Source: Microbacterium esteraromaticum (GTDB lineage Bacteria; Actinomycetota; Actinomycetes; Actinomycetales; Microbacteriaceae). From it: a stretch of 64,000 nucleotides of DNA. The DNA is taken from the NCBI RefSeq assembly GCF_014084045.1, contig NZ_CP043732.1:2418001-2482000 (forward strand), given 5' to 3'. A model generated the notes under the pieces. That model was not told the DNA's origin. It made no database searches and was given only the letters and a program-made list of their open reading frames with translations. Of this stretch, positions 36,634-44,618 are shown one piece after another (within the stretch, counting starts at the first letter, position 1; each line of letters opens with the position of its first letter). The position numbers and the translations under genes were made by a program.

Positions 36634-38262
36634 TCAGTCCTTGGAGGACTGGATCAGCGACGGCGCGACGGCGCTGCTCAGCGTGAGCTCGTCGTTCGCC
36701 CCGAAGGTCACTGTCTCGCCGGTGATGCGATCCTGCAGCCACTTGGCCAGGAACAGCACACCCACCATCAGGTAGGAGACGAGGAACAGCACGTGCGTGT
36801 CGCTCAGCGCGAACGCGTCAGGCAGACCGGGCACGCTGTCGTGGATCACGCCGAAGAGTGACAGGATCCCGGCGAGGGCGCTGATGATCGCGCCCTGAAG
36901 GGGCAGGTTGCGGATCGCGAAGATCGCGATCATGCCCCACAGCAGCGACGACAGCGGTGCGCCGTTGCCCAGCGCGGCGATGCCGGTGAAGTAGGTGCCT
37001 GCGCCGTTGAGCGCCTCGGCCCCGACTTCGGCCGCATTGGTGCCGACCGACTTCAGCGTGTTGTTGATCAGGCTGTTCGCCCAGTTCGCGATCCACGGGA
37101 AGAGCGCGACGAAGATGACGGGCAGCTCCACCTTCGGCGTCTCGCGCACCGACTGCGCGGCGGTGACGATGCCGATGTAGATGAGGATCGGCGCGATCGC
37201 GGCCATCGGCACGATCGACAGCAGCAGCGCGCTCATGCCGAACAGACCGACGGCGAACATCGTGATGCCGTTGAGCATCGTGTAGCCGATGCCCGCGCCC
37301 ATCTCCTTGTATGCGGTGTGTCCGATGTACACCGTCACGGGGTACGGGTTTCCCATCAGCGCGCCGACCATGGTCGCTCCGCCGTTCACCAGCATGACCG
37401 GACGAGCGCTGTAGTGGTCGCCCGCCGCCTCTGCGGCCTCGATGTTCTCGAGGTCGAAGACGTAGTTGGCGAGAGCCAGCGGTACAGCCGAGGCCAGGAA
37501 CGGAGCCGAGTGCGCGATCCCGTCGAAGAAGCTGCCGATCGACACCTGCGGCGGGTGCCAGCCCGCGTGCACGAGTGCGGCCTGGACGGCTTCGGGCGTC
37601 TGCAGCCCGAACGCCCATGCGGCCGCCGTGCCGACGATGAGCAGCAGCAGCCCGGTGGGGACCTTGCCGAGGAACGGCGCGCGGCCGAACCAGTTCATGA
37701 AGACGATCACCAGCACGAGGAAGGCGACCACGGGGAACTGGAAGCTCTGCAGCATCGGGTTCATCGCCAGCAGCAGCAGGCCGAGACCGGCGAGGCAGGC
37801 GAGCAGCACGGAGCGAGGCACGGCGCGGCGCAGAAGGTCTCCGAAGAACGAGCCGACCACGAGGATCAGTCCTTCGAGGAAGCCCCAGACCAGACCGATG
37901 CCGACAGCCAGCTCGGCGTCCTGCGTCGTCGAGTACACGGGCAGGATGACGAGGAACGTCACCGTGAAGATCGACGGCGCGCTCGGTCCCGACGGGAGCG
38001 CCACGACGTCGCCGCGGCCCTCCTTCGCCGCGAGCCGTCGGGCGAACCAGACGTACATCGACGATGTGATCAGGATCGCGAGACCGAACGCGGGCGCGAT
38101 GCGCCCGACGACCATGTCCACGGGCAGACCGGCCATGGTGAGCAGCGCCGTGAAGGTGATGATGTTCGTGAGGTTGTTGGTGAACAGAGCGAAGAAGGCG
38201 GCGATGTCGCCCTTCTTCCACCACTTCAGCTGGGTGCCCGCTGCGGGGGCGGCGGCGGTCAC
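36634..38262 (-). CDS. NCS2/AzgA-like purine-type permease in oxalurate/oxamate cassette
   Basis: A 542-residue protein with 12-14 hydrophobic helices and the nucleobase-cation-symporter-2 look: FALFTNNLTNI, ALPSGPSAPSIFTV, NYVFDLENIEAAEAAGD and NGGATMVGALMGNPYPVTVYIGH, cited as the region around residues 290-315. Such proteins import purines, xanthine or related ureides. Its GTG start overlaps the stop of the DUF1116 gene (GTGA), so it is co-made with the FdrA set and probably brings in the compound they break down, for example allantoin, oxalurate or oxamate (inference). It is the last gene of the operon and is followed by a hairpin. Confidence 0.82.
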   Translation of the reverse strand: MTAAAPAAGTQLKWWKKGDIAAFFALFTNNLTNIITFTALLTMAGLPVDMVVGRIAPAFGLAILITSSMYVWFARRLAAKEGRGDVVALPSGPSAPSIFTVTFLVILPVYSTTQDAELAVGIGLVWGFLEGLILVVGSFFGDLLRRAVPRSVLLACLAGLGLLLLAMNPMLQSFQFPVVAFLVLVIVFMNWFGRAPFLGKVPTGLLLLIVGTAAAWAFGLQTPEAVQAALVHAGWHPPQVSIGSFFDGIAHSAPFLASAVPLALANYVFDLENIEAAEAAGDHYSARPVMLVNGGATMVGALMGNPYPVTVYIGHTAYKEMGAGIGYTMLNGITMFAVGLFGMSALLLSIVPMAAIAPILIYIGIVTAAQSVRETPKVELPVIFVALFPWIANWANSLINNTLKSVGTNAAEVGAEALNGAGTYFTGIAALGNGAPLSSLLWGMIAIFAIRNLPLQGAIISALAGILSLFGVIHDSVPGLPDAFALSDTHVLFLVSYLMVGVLFLAKWLQDRITGETVTFGANDELTLSSAVAPSLIQSSKD

Positions 38263-39683
38263 GGCTTCACCGTGTCTGCAAGGGCGCGCAGCGCCTTCTG
38301 GAACGCCTCCACCGGCGGGTGGGTGATGCCTGCGCCGATCATGCCTATGCCGGGCTCTTTATGAGCGATGGCGGTGTTGATGACGGGCAGGATCCCGGTC
38401 TCCATCACCTTGCGCACGTCGATGCCGGAGGGGACGCCCATGAAGTCGAGCGCAGGGATCGTGATGTTCGGGTTGTTGCCCGTCGTGATCGCGTTCATCG
38501 TGCGCGAGTATCCCATCGCCTCGTCGACTGTTCCGCCGACGAGCGCGACGATCGCGGGGGCTGCGGCCATGGCGAAGCCGCCGATGCCGAACGTCTCGGT
38601 GATGGCCGAGTCGCCCATGTCGAGCCCTGAGTCGTCGCGGGTGTATCCGGCGAACATCGGGCCGATCACCTCCTGGGCCGGTCCAGTGAACCACTGTCCG
38701 CCCGTGCCCGCGACGCGGATGCCGAACTCGACCCCGTTGCGCGCCATCGTCGTGACGATGGTCGAGTTCTCGACGCCGTTCGCCGCATCCATGGATGCCT
38801 TGGCGGCGACCATCCAGGTCGGGCCTGAGAAGTAGTCGGATGAGGCGACGAAGTCGAAGACCTCGCGCTTCTCCTTCGTCGTGAAGTCGGTCTCCAGGAT
38901 GTACGGGGCGAGCGCCTGGATCAGCAGCGTCGTGCCGGCGACATTGCGGTTGTGCGCCTCGTCGCCCATGTGCAGCGCCTGCGAGAGCATCAGCCGGAGG
39001 TCGAGACCGTCCTCGTTCAGTGCCATTGCGGCCGACAGGATCGGGCCGAACACGTCGCGCATCCAGTTGAGCCGGTCGATCACCGACTGGTCGTTGGCGC
39101 CGAAGCGCAGGATCTTCGACAGCTGCTCAGACAGGTTGGTGAAGGCGGTGTTGCCGTGCGTGCGGTTGGTGACCTTGTGCACCCACATGCTCGCGCTGGT
39201 CACTCCGGCCATCGAGCCGACGGACTGGTGCTCGTGGCACGGCGAGAAGGTGATCTCACCCGACGCCGCGAGCTCGAACGCCTCGTCGATGTCCTTCGCG
39301 AGGCCCTCGAAGACCAGTGCGCCGGTGACGGCGCCCTTCATGGGGCCGGACATCCGGGTGAACTCGATGGGGGGTCCGGCGTGCAGGATCGTCTTGGCCG
39401 TCATGCCCGGCACGGTGTCGATCGCCTGACCGAAGCCCTCGAGGAACGGCTGAGCCGACAGGATGCGATCGAGAGCCACCTGGTTCGCGGCGTCGATGCG
39501 CTCGGCGACTGCGGGGTCCTCGAGACGGCTCAGCGCGGCGATCACGTCGGGGTCGCCGCCGCCGGGCGGGGTCCAGTCCATCAGGACCGGGTCGACGCCC
39601 TGCTTCTTCAGGTCGTCGGCGAACATGTCGAGGCCGAGGTTGACCGGCTTCAGGTTCGCGGAGAACAGGTCGTTGACGCTCAT
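38259..39683 (-). CDS. DUF1116 protein, AllG/YlbE-like carbamoyltransferase subunit
   Basis: A 474-residue DUF1116 protein, similar in plan to E. coli YlbE (AllG). In E. coli, AllG, AllF (FdrA) and AllH form oxamate carbamoyltransferase, which turns oxalurate and phosphate into oxamate and carbamoyl phosphate. Visible landmarks are DWTPPGGGDPDVIAAL near the N-terminus, HAGPPIEFTRMSGPMKGAV, a CHEHQSVGSMAGVTS motif with Cys and two His, and NPNITIPALDFMGVP-like NNPNITIPALDFMGVP near the C-terminus. It is joined by ATGA to fdrA upstream and by GTGA to the permease downstream. Substrate here is inferred from context, not shown. Confidence 0.83.
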   Translation of the reverse strand: MSVNDLFSANLKPVNLGLDMFADDLKKQGVDPVLMDWTPPGGGDPDVIAALSRLEDPAVAERIDAANQVALDRILSAQPFLEGFGQAIDTVPGMTAKTILHAGPPIEFTRMSGPMKGAVTGALVFEGLAKDIDEAFELAASGEITFSPCHEHQSVGSMAGVTSASMWVHKVTNRTHGNTAFTNLSEQLSKILRFGANDQSVIDRLNWMRDVFGPILSAAMALNEDGLDLRLMLSQALHMGDEAHNRNVAGTTLLIQALAPYILETDFTTKEKREVFDFVASSDYFSGPTWMVAAKASMDAANGVENSTIVTTMARNGVEFGIRVAGTGGQWFTGPAQEVIGPMFAGYTRDDSGLDMGDSAITETFGIGGFAMAAAPAIVALVGGTVDEAMGYSRTMNAITTGNNPNITIPALDFMGVPSGIDVRKVMETGILPVINTAIAHKEPGIGMIGAGITHPPVEAFQKALRALADTVKP

Positions 39684-41233
39684 CAGTTGTCACCCTTCGC
39701 GACGAATTCGCGGGCCAGCAGCCCGAGGTTGGTTGAGGAGGAGGCGATCGTGACCCCGGCCGCCTCGAGCTGGGCGATCTGCTCGCCGATCGCAGGGGTG
39801 TCGAGGTCGGTGCCGAGCACGTAACCGAGGATCTCGAGGTGGTGACCGCGTTCGGCGGCGATAGCCTTCGCCTCGGTGATCGCGGGGATCGTGACGCCGA
39901 CCGGGTCGGCGTGTGCGCCGAAGCCGAGTACGAAGTCCATCGCGATGACGCCGACCGACGGGTCCTTGGCCTCTTCCACGATCCGCTGCAGGCGCAGCGA
40001 CGGGTCGATCATCGGGTGCGGGCGGCCGTTGGTGAAGTCGTCGTCGCCCATGTCGAGGAACGTGTGCTCGCGCGAGTCGTCCATGGCCCCGATCCGGTAC
40101 GCCGGGTCCTTCTGGATGTTCGAGTACACGTTGTCGTACTTCGCCAGCGCGGCGAACATCGACTCGTCGCACAGGGTTCCGCCGCAGAACAGGCCGCGCA
40201 CGTACTTCTGCTCCGGGGCCAGCTTGGCTCGCACCTCTTCGATGAGCGGGATGTTCAGCGGGTGCTTGTCGAGGGTCGACTCGTCGATGCCAGAGGCGAC
40301 GACCGCGGCGATCGCGAGCGGCTTCGTGCCTGCGGTGACCATCGTGACGTTGTCGTACCCCGACTCGGTGCGGTCGGAGCCGAGGAAGGTCACGAAGACG
40401 GGCTTGGACGCCTGCCCCGCCACCTCGAGCACCTTCGCGGCGACGTCCTCCGCCGGTGGCTTGGAGATGACGACGATGACGGAGGTCTCGGGATCGGCGT
40501 CGAGGGCGCGGATGCCGTCGATCATCGAGATGCCGCCGATCTCGGTGCTCAGGTCGCGCCCGCCGGTGCCGATCAGCTGCGAGACGCCGCCGCCGAAGTC
40601 GTGGATGCGGACGGAGACCTCCTGGCTGCCGGTGCCCGAGGCGCCCACGATGCCGATGCTGCCGCGACGCACGGCGTTGGCGAAGGCCAGGCCGGTGCCG
40701 TTGATGATCGCGGTGCCGCAGTCCGGGCCCATCACGATAAGGCCCTTCTCGTGCGCGAGGGTCTTGAGCGCGAGCTCATCCTCGACCGAGACGTTGTCCG
40801 AGAAGATCATCACGTTCTTGCCGGCGTTCAGCGCCTTGCGCGCCTCGCGGGCGGCGAATGCGCCGTTGACCGAGATGATCACGAGGTTCGTGTCCGGTGC
40901 CTCGTGGAAGGCGCCGTCGAGGGTGCGGTAGCGCACCTCCTGGGCATCCGCGGCCTCCCTGTCCTTGCGGGCGAGGATGTCGTCGACGGCGGCGATCGCC
41001 GCTTCGAGCGCGTCGTCCGCGGCGTCGATGACGATCATGAGGTCGCTGGGGCGGGCCTCGTCGATCGCGGGATCGTCGACGCCGACGCCAGCGAGCACCT
41101 CCTTGTTCATCGGGGTCGCCATGCCGAGCAGGGCCTGGGTGACGCCGTCGACGGCGTTCGCCTTGGTGCTCATGGACATGAGCGAGACCGAGTCGAGGTA
41201 CGTGTTCTTCCTGATTTCGATGTGTCTGGTCAT
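39683..41233 (-). CDS. fdrA: FdrA/AllF-like acyl-CoA-synthetase-fold carbamoyltransferase subunit
   Basis: A 516-residue FdrA-family protein with two domains related to succinyl-CoA synthetase. The first has IRKNTYLDSVSLM and a DPAIDEARPSDLMIVIDA segment; the second has the nucleotide-type loop GIVGASGTGSQEVSV, then LIGTGGRDLSTEIGG, and a region FCGGTLCDESMF. In E. coli the homologue (AllF) belongs to the oxalurate-to-oxamate carbamoyltransferase. It overlaps the DUF1116 gene by ATGA and follows the ankyrin gene with a 19-base gap. AAAGGAC stands before the ATG. Confidence in family is high, in the precise reaction moderate. Confidence 0.86.
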   Translation of the reverse strand: MTRHIEIRKNTYLDSVSLMSMSTKANAVDGVTQALLGMATPMNKEVLAGVGVDDPAIDEARPSDLMIVIDAADDALEAAIAAVDDILARKDREAADAQEVRYRTLDGAFHEAPDTNLVIISVNGAFAAREARKALNAGKNVMIFSDNVSVEDELALKTLAHEKGLIVMGPDCGTAIINGTGLAFANAVRRGSIGIVGASGTGSQEVSVRIHDFGGGVSQLIGTGGRDLSTEIGGISMIDGIRALDADPETSVIVVISKPPAEDVAAKVLEVAGQASKPVFVTFLGSDRTESGYDNVTMVTAGTKPLAIAAVVASGIDESTLDKHPLNIPLIEEVRAKLAPEQKYVRGLFCGGTLCDESMFAALAKYDNVYSNIQKDPAYRIGAMDDSREHTFLDMGDDDFTNGRPHPMIDPSLRLQRIVEEAKDPSVGVIAMDFVLGFGAHADPVGVTIPAITEAKAIAAERGHHLEILGYVLGTDLDTPAIGEQIAQLEAAGVTIASSSTNLGLLAREFVAKGDN

Positions 41234-41252
41234 CGTCGTCCTTTCGGGTCTG

Positions 41253-41861
41253 TCAGGCCTGGTGGTTCTCGAGGATCGCGACGATCTCGTCGTAGCCGCG
41301 CTCGCGGGCGAGGTCGGCGGGGGAGGTGCCCCACGGGTCGGGCATGCCGGGCTTGGCGCCGTGTGCGAGCAGGAGCTCGACGATCTGCTGCCGCACGGGT
41401 CCGCCGTCGCCGAGGATGATCGTCTCGATGAGCGCGGTCCAGCCGAGGTTGTTGGTGAGGTTCACGTTGATGCGGGTGTTCTCGAGCAGGTAGCGCACGA
41501 CCTCGAGGTGACCCTTCTCGGCCGCGGGGGTCAGGCCGTTGCCGCCCATGCGGGTCAGGCGCTTGAGGTCGGCACCCGCCTCGGCCATCATCTTCACGAG
41601 CTCGAGCTGGTCGTTGATGCAGCCGAACAGGAACGGGTTCGAGCAGGTCTGATCCTGGGCATCGATGTCCACGCCCTCGGCGATGAGCGCGCGCACGACA
41701 TCGAGGTGTCCGCCGCGTGCGGCCAGGAGGATGGCCGTGGCCTCCTCGCGGTCGACCGCGTCCTTGTCGGCGCCCTCGGCGAGGGCGGCCCTGACGCCTT
41801 CGAGGTCTCCTGCGGCGGCGCTGTCGAGGTAGCGCTCGTCGATCGTGCGTGCAGTGCTCAT
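41253..41861 (-). CDS. Ankyrin-repeat protein inside the FdrA operon
   Basis: A 202-residue protein made of about five ankyrin repeats, seen as AAAGDLEGVRAALAEGADKDA, then REEATAILLAARGGHLDVVRALI, NGLTPAAEKGHLEVVRYLL and WGTSPADLARERG. No signal peptide or membrane helix is present, so it acts in the cytoplasm, most likely as a protein-binding part. Its start overlaps the stop of the DUF2877 gene (ATGA) and it precedes fdrA by 19 bases, so it is made with the carbamoyltransferase subunits. A role as assembly or regulatory factor of that complex is inference. E. coli has no such gene in its version. Confidence 0.85.
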   Translation of the reverse strand: MSTARTIDERYLDSAAAGDLEGVRAALAEGADKDAVDREEATAILLAARGGHLDVVRALIAEGVDIDAQDQTCSNPFLFGCINDQLELVKMMAEAGADLKRLTRMGGNGLTPAAEKGHLEVVRYLLENTRINVNLTNNLGWTALIETIILGDGGPVRQQIVELLLAHGAKPGMPDPWGTSPADLARERGYDEIVAILENHQA

Positions 41862-42796
41862 CGATGATCTCCTTGATCGGATGGGATTGGTCGGATGTGG
41901 GATGCGGCGAGCACGACGCCCAGGCGGATGCCGGTGAGGATGTCGTGCCCGGAAGTGTGGCCGATCTCGGCGGTGCCGGCGACGGCGGTGCGCAGAGCGG
42001 CAGCATCGCCCGAGATGACAGCGTCCATCAGGTCGTGCATGCGCCGGCGCGCCCTTCCGCCGAGCGCTGCGCGCAGCGTGACCTCGCTCAGCTGGGTCGT
42101 GCGGCGGTGGGCGGTCGCGGCGGCGGCGCGCAGAGGAGCGAGCAGCGTGCTCAGCCCGAATCCGGGATGCGCGGCGACGAATGCGAGACCGGTGAGCACG
42201 TCGTCGCCTGACGGCGTCAGCCCCTCGCCCAGCCCGAGAAGCCGCTCGGCGGCCGCGGCGGTCGCGTCGGCGGCGTCGGGTGCATCCGTCGCGATCAGTT
42301 CTCGGGCCGAGGCCTGCAGTCGGTGGATGCCTGCCGCGAGGGCGTCGGCCGCGAGAGCGCCGAATGGCGTCGTGGCGGCGGGGGAGGGCACGGCGTCCAG
42401 CACGGCGCAGGCGCCGCGGAGCGAGTCGGTCGAGGGGATGCCCGTGGTGGCGCCGAGCACGCGGCGGTCGCGAGGGTCGAGGACGATGCGAACCTCGTCG
42501 TCCGCGGGACGCAGCACGACGGCATCGTCGGCGAGGAGCACATCGTCGCCTGCCCGTGCGGATGCGACGGCCGGCCAGTCCCGCTCGGAGATGCGGACGG
42601 TCCAGGGCGCGTCGTCCAGGCGCTCATGAGCGAGTGCGATGAGCGCGGCCCCTCGACGGATGTTGACCACGCTCCGGTGCACGGAGTGCACGGCGACGCC
42701 GACGGCGGGGGCATCGCTGCCGCCTGAGAGCGTCTCCTCAAGCGCAGCATCCCAGGTGTGCGCGCGAAGCGCGACAGGGGTGGCGACGGGGGTCAT
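41858..42796 (-). CDS. DUF2877 protein, AllH/YlbF-like carbamoyltransferase subunit
   Basis: A 312-residue DUF2877 protein, counterpart of E. coli YlbF (AllH), third subunit of the oxalurate/oxamate carbamoyltransferase. The family core LLGLGEGLTPSGDDVLTGL is at about residues 200-218 and is well kept; a weaker GHTSGHDILTGIRLG repeats the idea near the C-terminus. It is the first gene of the five-gene minus-strand operon. I chose ATG 42796, which has GGAGAGAAG just upstream; an open frame before it runs into the operator region. It diverges from the carbamate kinase gene across a 146-base region with a palindromic operator. Confidence 0.82.
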   Translation of the reverse strand: MTPVATPVALRAHTWDAALEETLSGGSDAPAVGVAVHSVHRSVVNIRRGAALIALAHERLDDAPWTVRISERDWPAVASARAGDDVLLADDAVVLRPADDEVRIVLDPRDRRVLGATTGIPSTDSLRGACAVLDAVPSPAATTPFGALAADALAAGIHRLQASARELIATDAPDAADATAAAAERLLGLGEGLTPSGDDVLTGLAFVAAHPGFGLSTLLAPLRAAAATAHRRTTQLSEVTLRAALGGRARRRMHDLMDAVISGDAAALRTAVAGTAEIGHTSGHDILTGIRLGVVLAASHIRPIPSDQGDHR

Positions 42797-42868
42797 CGTC
42801 TTCTCTCCGAGGCATCCGGGCCGCCCGTGGTGACAGTCGGACGGATGCTGTGAAATGTCTTCGGTATA

Positions 42869-42896
42869 GGTATACCATTTGTGCAAATGGAATACC
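42869..42896. promoter_or_regulatory. 28-bp palindromic operator between the two cassette arms
   Basis: GGTATACCATTTG and CAAATGGAATACC flank a TG centre with only one mismatched pair, in an otherwise GC-rich region. A related half GGTATA lies just before it at 42863. It sits midway between the divergent DUF2877 and carbamate kinase starts, so one regulator could control both arms. The GntR protein encoded at 43932 is the natural candidate. Confidence 0.65.
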
Positions 42897-42942
42897 ATCC
42901 ATGAATCTGGAGTACCAGCTCAGCCTCAACAAGGGAGACAGA

Positions 42943-43896
42943 ATGCGCATCGTGGTGGCACTGGGTGGAAACGCCCTCGCACGTCGTGGCGAGCCGATGA
43001 CCGCCGAATACCTGCGGGCCAACGTCCGCTCCACCTGCGAGGCCCTCGCCGCCCTGGCGAGCGAGAACGAGATGGTCATCACGCACGGCAACGGCCCCCA
43101 GGTCGGTCTGCTGGCGCTGCAGAACCTCGCCTACCAGGACGTGGCCGCCTACCCGCTCGACATCCTCGGCGCAGAGACCCAGGGCATGATCGGATACGTC
43201 GTGCAGCAGGAGCTCTCCAACGCGCTGAACGGCGCACGCGAAGTGGCCGGCATCATCACCACCACGGTGGTCGACGAGTCCGATCCCGCGTTCGAGCGCC
43301 CCACCAAGCTCATCGGCCCGCAGTACTCGGCGCACGACGCCGCCGAGGCGGCTGCCGAGTACCGCTGGACCATCGCCAAGGACGGCAACGCGTTCCGGCG
43401 CGTCGTCCCGTCGCCCGATCCGCTGTCGATCGTCCAGGCGCCGCTGATCCGCCGACTGCTCGAGGCCGGCAGTCTCGCCGTCTGCGTCGGCGGTGGCGGT
43501 GTCCCCGTTCGCATCGACTCGAAGGGGCGTCATGTGGGCGTGCAGGCCGTGGTCGACAAGGACCTCGCGTCGGCAGCGCTCGCGGCCGACATCGGCGCGG
43601 ACGTCCTCATCATGCTCACCGACGGCGACTACGTCAGCGAGAACTGGGGCACACCCGAGCAGCGTGACATCCACACCGCGTCGGCAGACGCTGTCGCCGC
43701 GATGACGTTTGCCGAGGGGTCCATGCAGCCCAAGATCGACGCAGCCATCCGCGTCGCTCGTGCGGGCGGTCGCGCCCTGATCGGGCCGCTCGACCGTCTC
43801 GACGACCTGCTGGCGCGTCGCATCGGCACCGAGATCGTGCCGACCCTCAAGGAGGGGATCCGCTGGGTCGAGAGCGCCCCGACGAAGTCCGCCTGA
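42943..43896 (+). CDS. arcC: Carbamate kinase (ArcC/AllK type)
   Basis: A 317-residue carbamate kinase, which makes ATP from carbamoyl phosphate and ADP, releasing ammonia and CO2. Typical segments are VVALGGNALARRGEP at the start, ITHGNGPQVGLLALQ, AVVDKDLASAALAADIGAD and LTDGDYVSENWGTPEQ. The upstream frame is open, but ATG 42943 after AAGGGAGAC gives the standard N-terminus. No arginine deiminase or ornithine carbamoyltransferase gene is nearby; the partner appears to be the divergent FdrA/DUF1116/DUF2877 set, as for E. coli YbcF (AllK). This suggests energy gain from a carbamoylated substrate. Confidence 0.93.
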   Translation: MRIVVALGGNALARRGEPMTAEYLRANVRSTCEALAALASENEMVITHGNGPQVGLLALQNLAYQDVAAYPLDILGAETQGMIGYVVQQELSNALNGAREVAGIITTTVVDESDPAFERPTKLIGPQYSAHDAAEAAAEYRWTIAKDGNAFRRVVPSPDPLSIVQAPLIRRLLEAGSLAVCVGGGGVPVRIDSKGRHVGVQAVVDKDLASAALAADIGADVLIMLTDGDYVSENWGTPEQRDIHTASADAVAAMTFAEGSMQPKIDAAIRVARAGGRALIGPLDRLDDLLARRIGTEIVPTLKEGIRWVESAPTKSA

Positions 43897-43931
43897 CCCG
43901 ATCCGAGCACGTGAGGTGCGAGGATGAACCT

Positions 43932-44618
43932 GTGAGCAGAGCAGACGACCGCGGACTGGAATCCGGCAGGGTCGCGTCGTGGCTGCGCGACGCCATCCTC
44001 GACGGGGTCCGCGAACCCGGCAGCAAGCTGATCGAACGCGATCTCGCCAGCGAGTTCGGCGTGAGCCGTGTCCCGGTGCGCGACGCGCTCAAGGTGCTCG
44101 AGGCCGAGGGGCTCGTCGAGCTGCGTCCTCGCACCTGGGCGATCGTCCGGGAGTTCACGGCTGCAGACCTCGCCGATCTCGACGAGGTGCGCCAGGTGCT
44201 GGAGCCGATGGCCTTCCGGCTCGCGGCGGAGCGCCATCGGCGAGACGGTCTGGACAGGCTTCAGCTGGCTCTGCACGAGGAGCAGGACAGCGCGGCGCAG
44301 GACGACCCGATCGTCTCCCGCCGTGCCGCCGCGGACTTCCATGAGATCGTCGTCGAGCTGGCGGACAACAGACTGCTCATGGCGCTCATGCAGAGCATCC
44401 GCAGCAGGCTGCGCTGGTCGCTCGTGCAGCACGACGACCTGGTGCACATCGCCGACGAGCATGTCGCCCTGTTCGAGGCGATCCGCGACAGGGACGGCGA
44501 CAGGGCGAGCGAACTCGCCTACGCTCACGTCGACAGCAGCCGCCGCGAGCGGCTGTCGCATGCGGCATCGCTGCACGCCGCCCCGGTATCCTTGCGAGAT
44601 GACCCGCCGCACCCTTGA
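43932..44618 (+). CDS. GntR family (FadR/FCD subfamily) transcriptional regulator
   Basis: A 228-residue regulator with an N-terminal winged helix (GSKLIERDLASEFGVSRVPVRDAL, cited as residues 27-50, and LEAEGLVELRPRTWAIV) and a C-terminal helical FCD ligand domain with metal-type His/Asp positions (ADFHEIVVELADN, DEHVALFEAI, YAHVDSS). FCD proteins often answer to small carboxylates, which suits oxalurate, oxamate or glyoxylate as effectors (inference). GTG 43932 with GAGGA upstream is preferred over GTG 43911. It follows carbamate kinase by 35 bases and overlaps the aminotransferase start by 20 bases, so it probably belongs to the plus-strand arm of the cassette and binds the 28-bp palindrome. 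Confidence 0.85.
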   Translation: MSRADDRGLESGRVASWLRDAILDGVREPGSKLIERDLASEFGVSRVPVRDALKVLEAEGLVELRPRTWAIVREFTAADLADLDEVRQVLEPMAFRLAAERHRRDGLDRLQLALHEEQDSAAQDDPIVSRRAAADFHEIVVELADNRLLMALMQSIRSRLRWSLVQHDDLVHIADEHVALFEAIRDRDGDRASELAYAHVDSSRRERLSHAASLHAAPVSLRDDPPHP

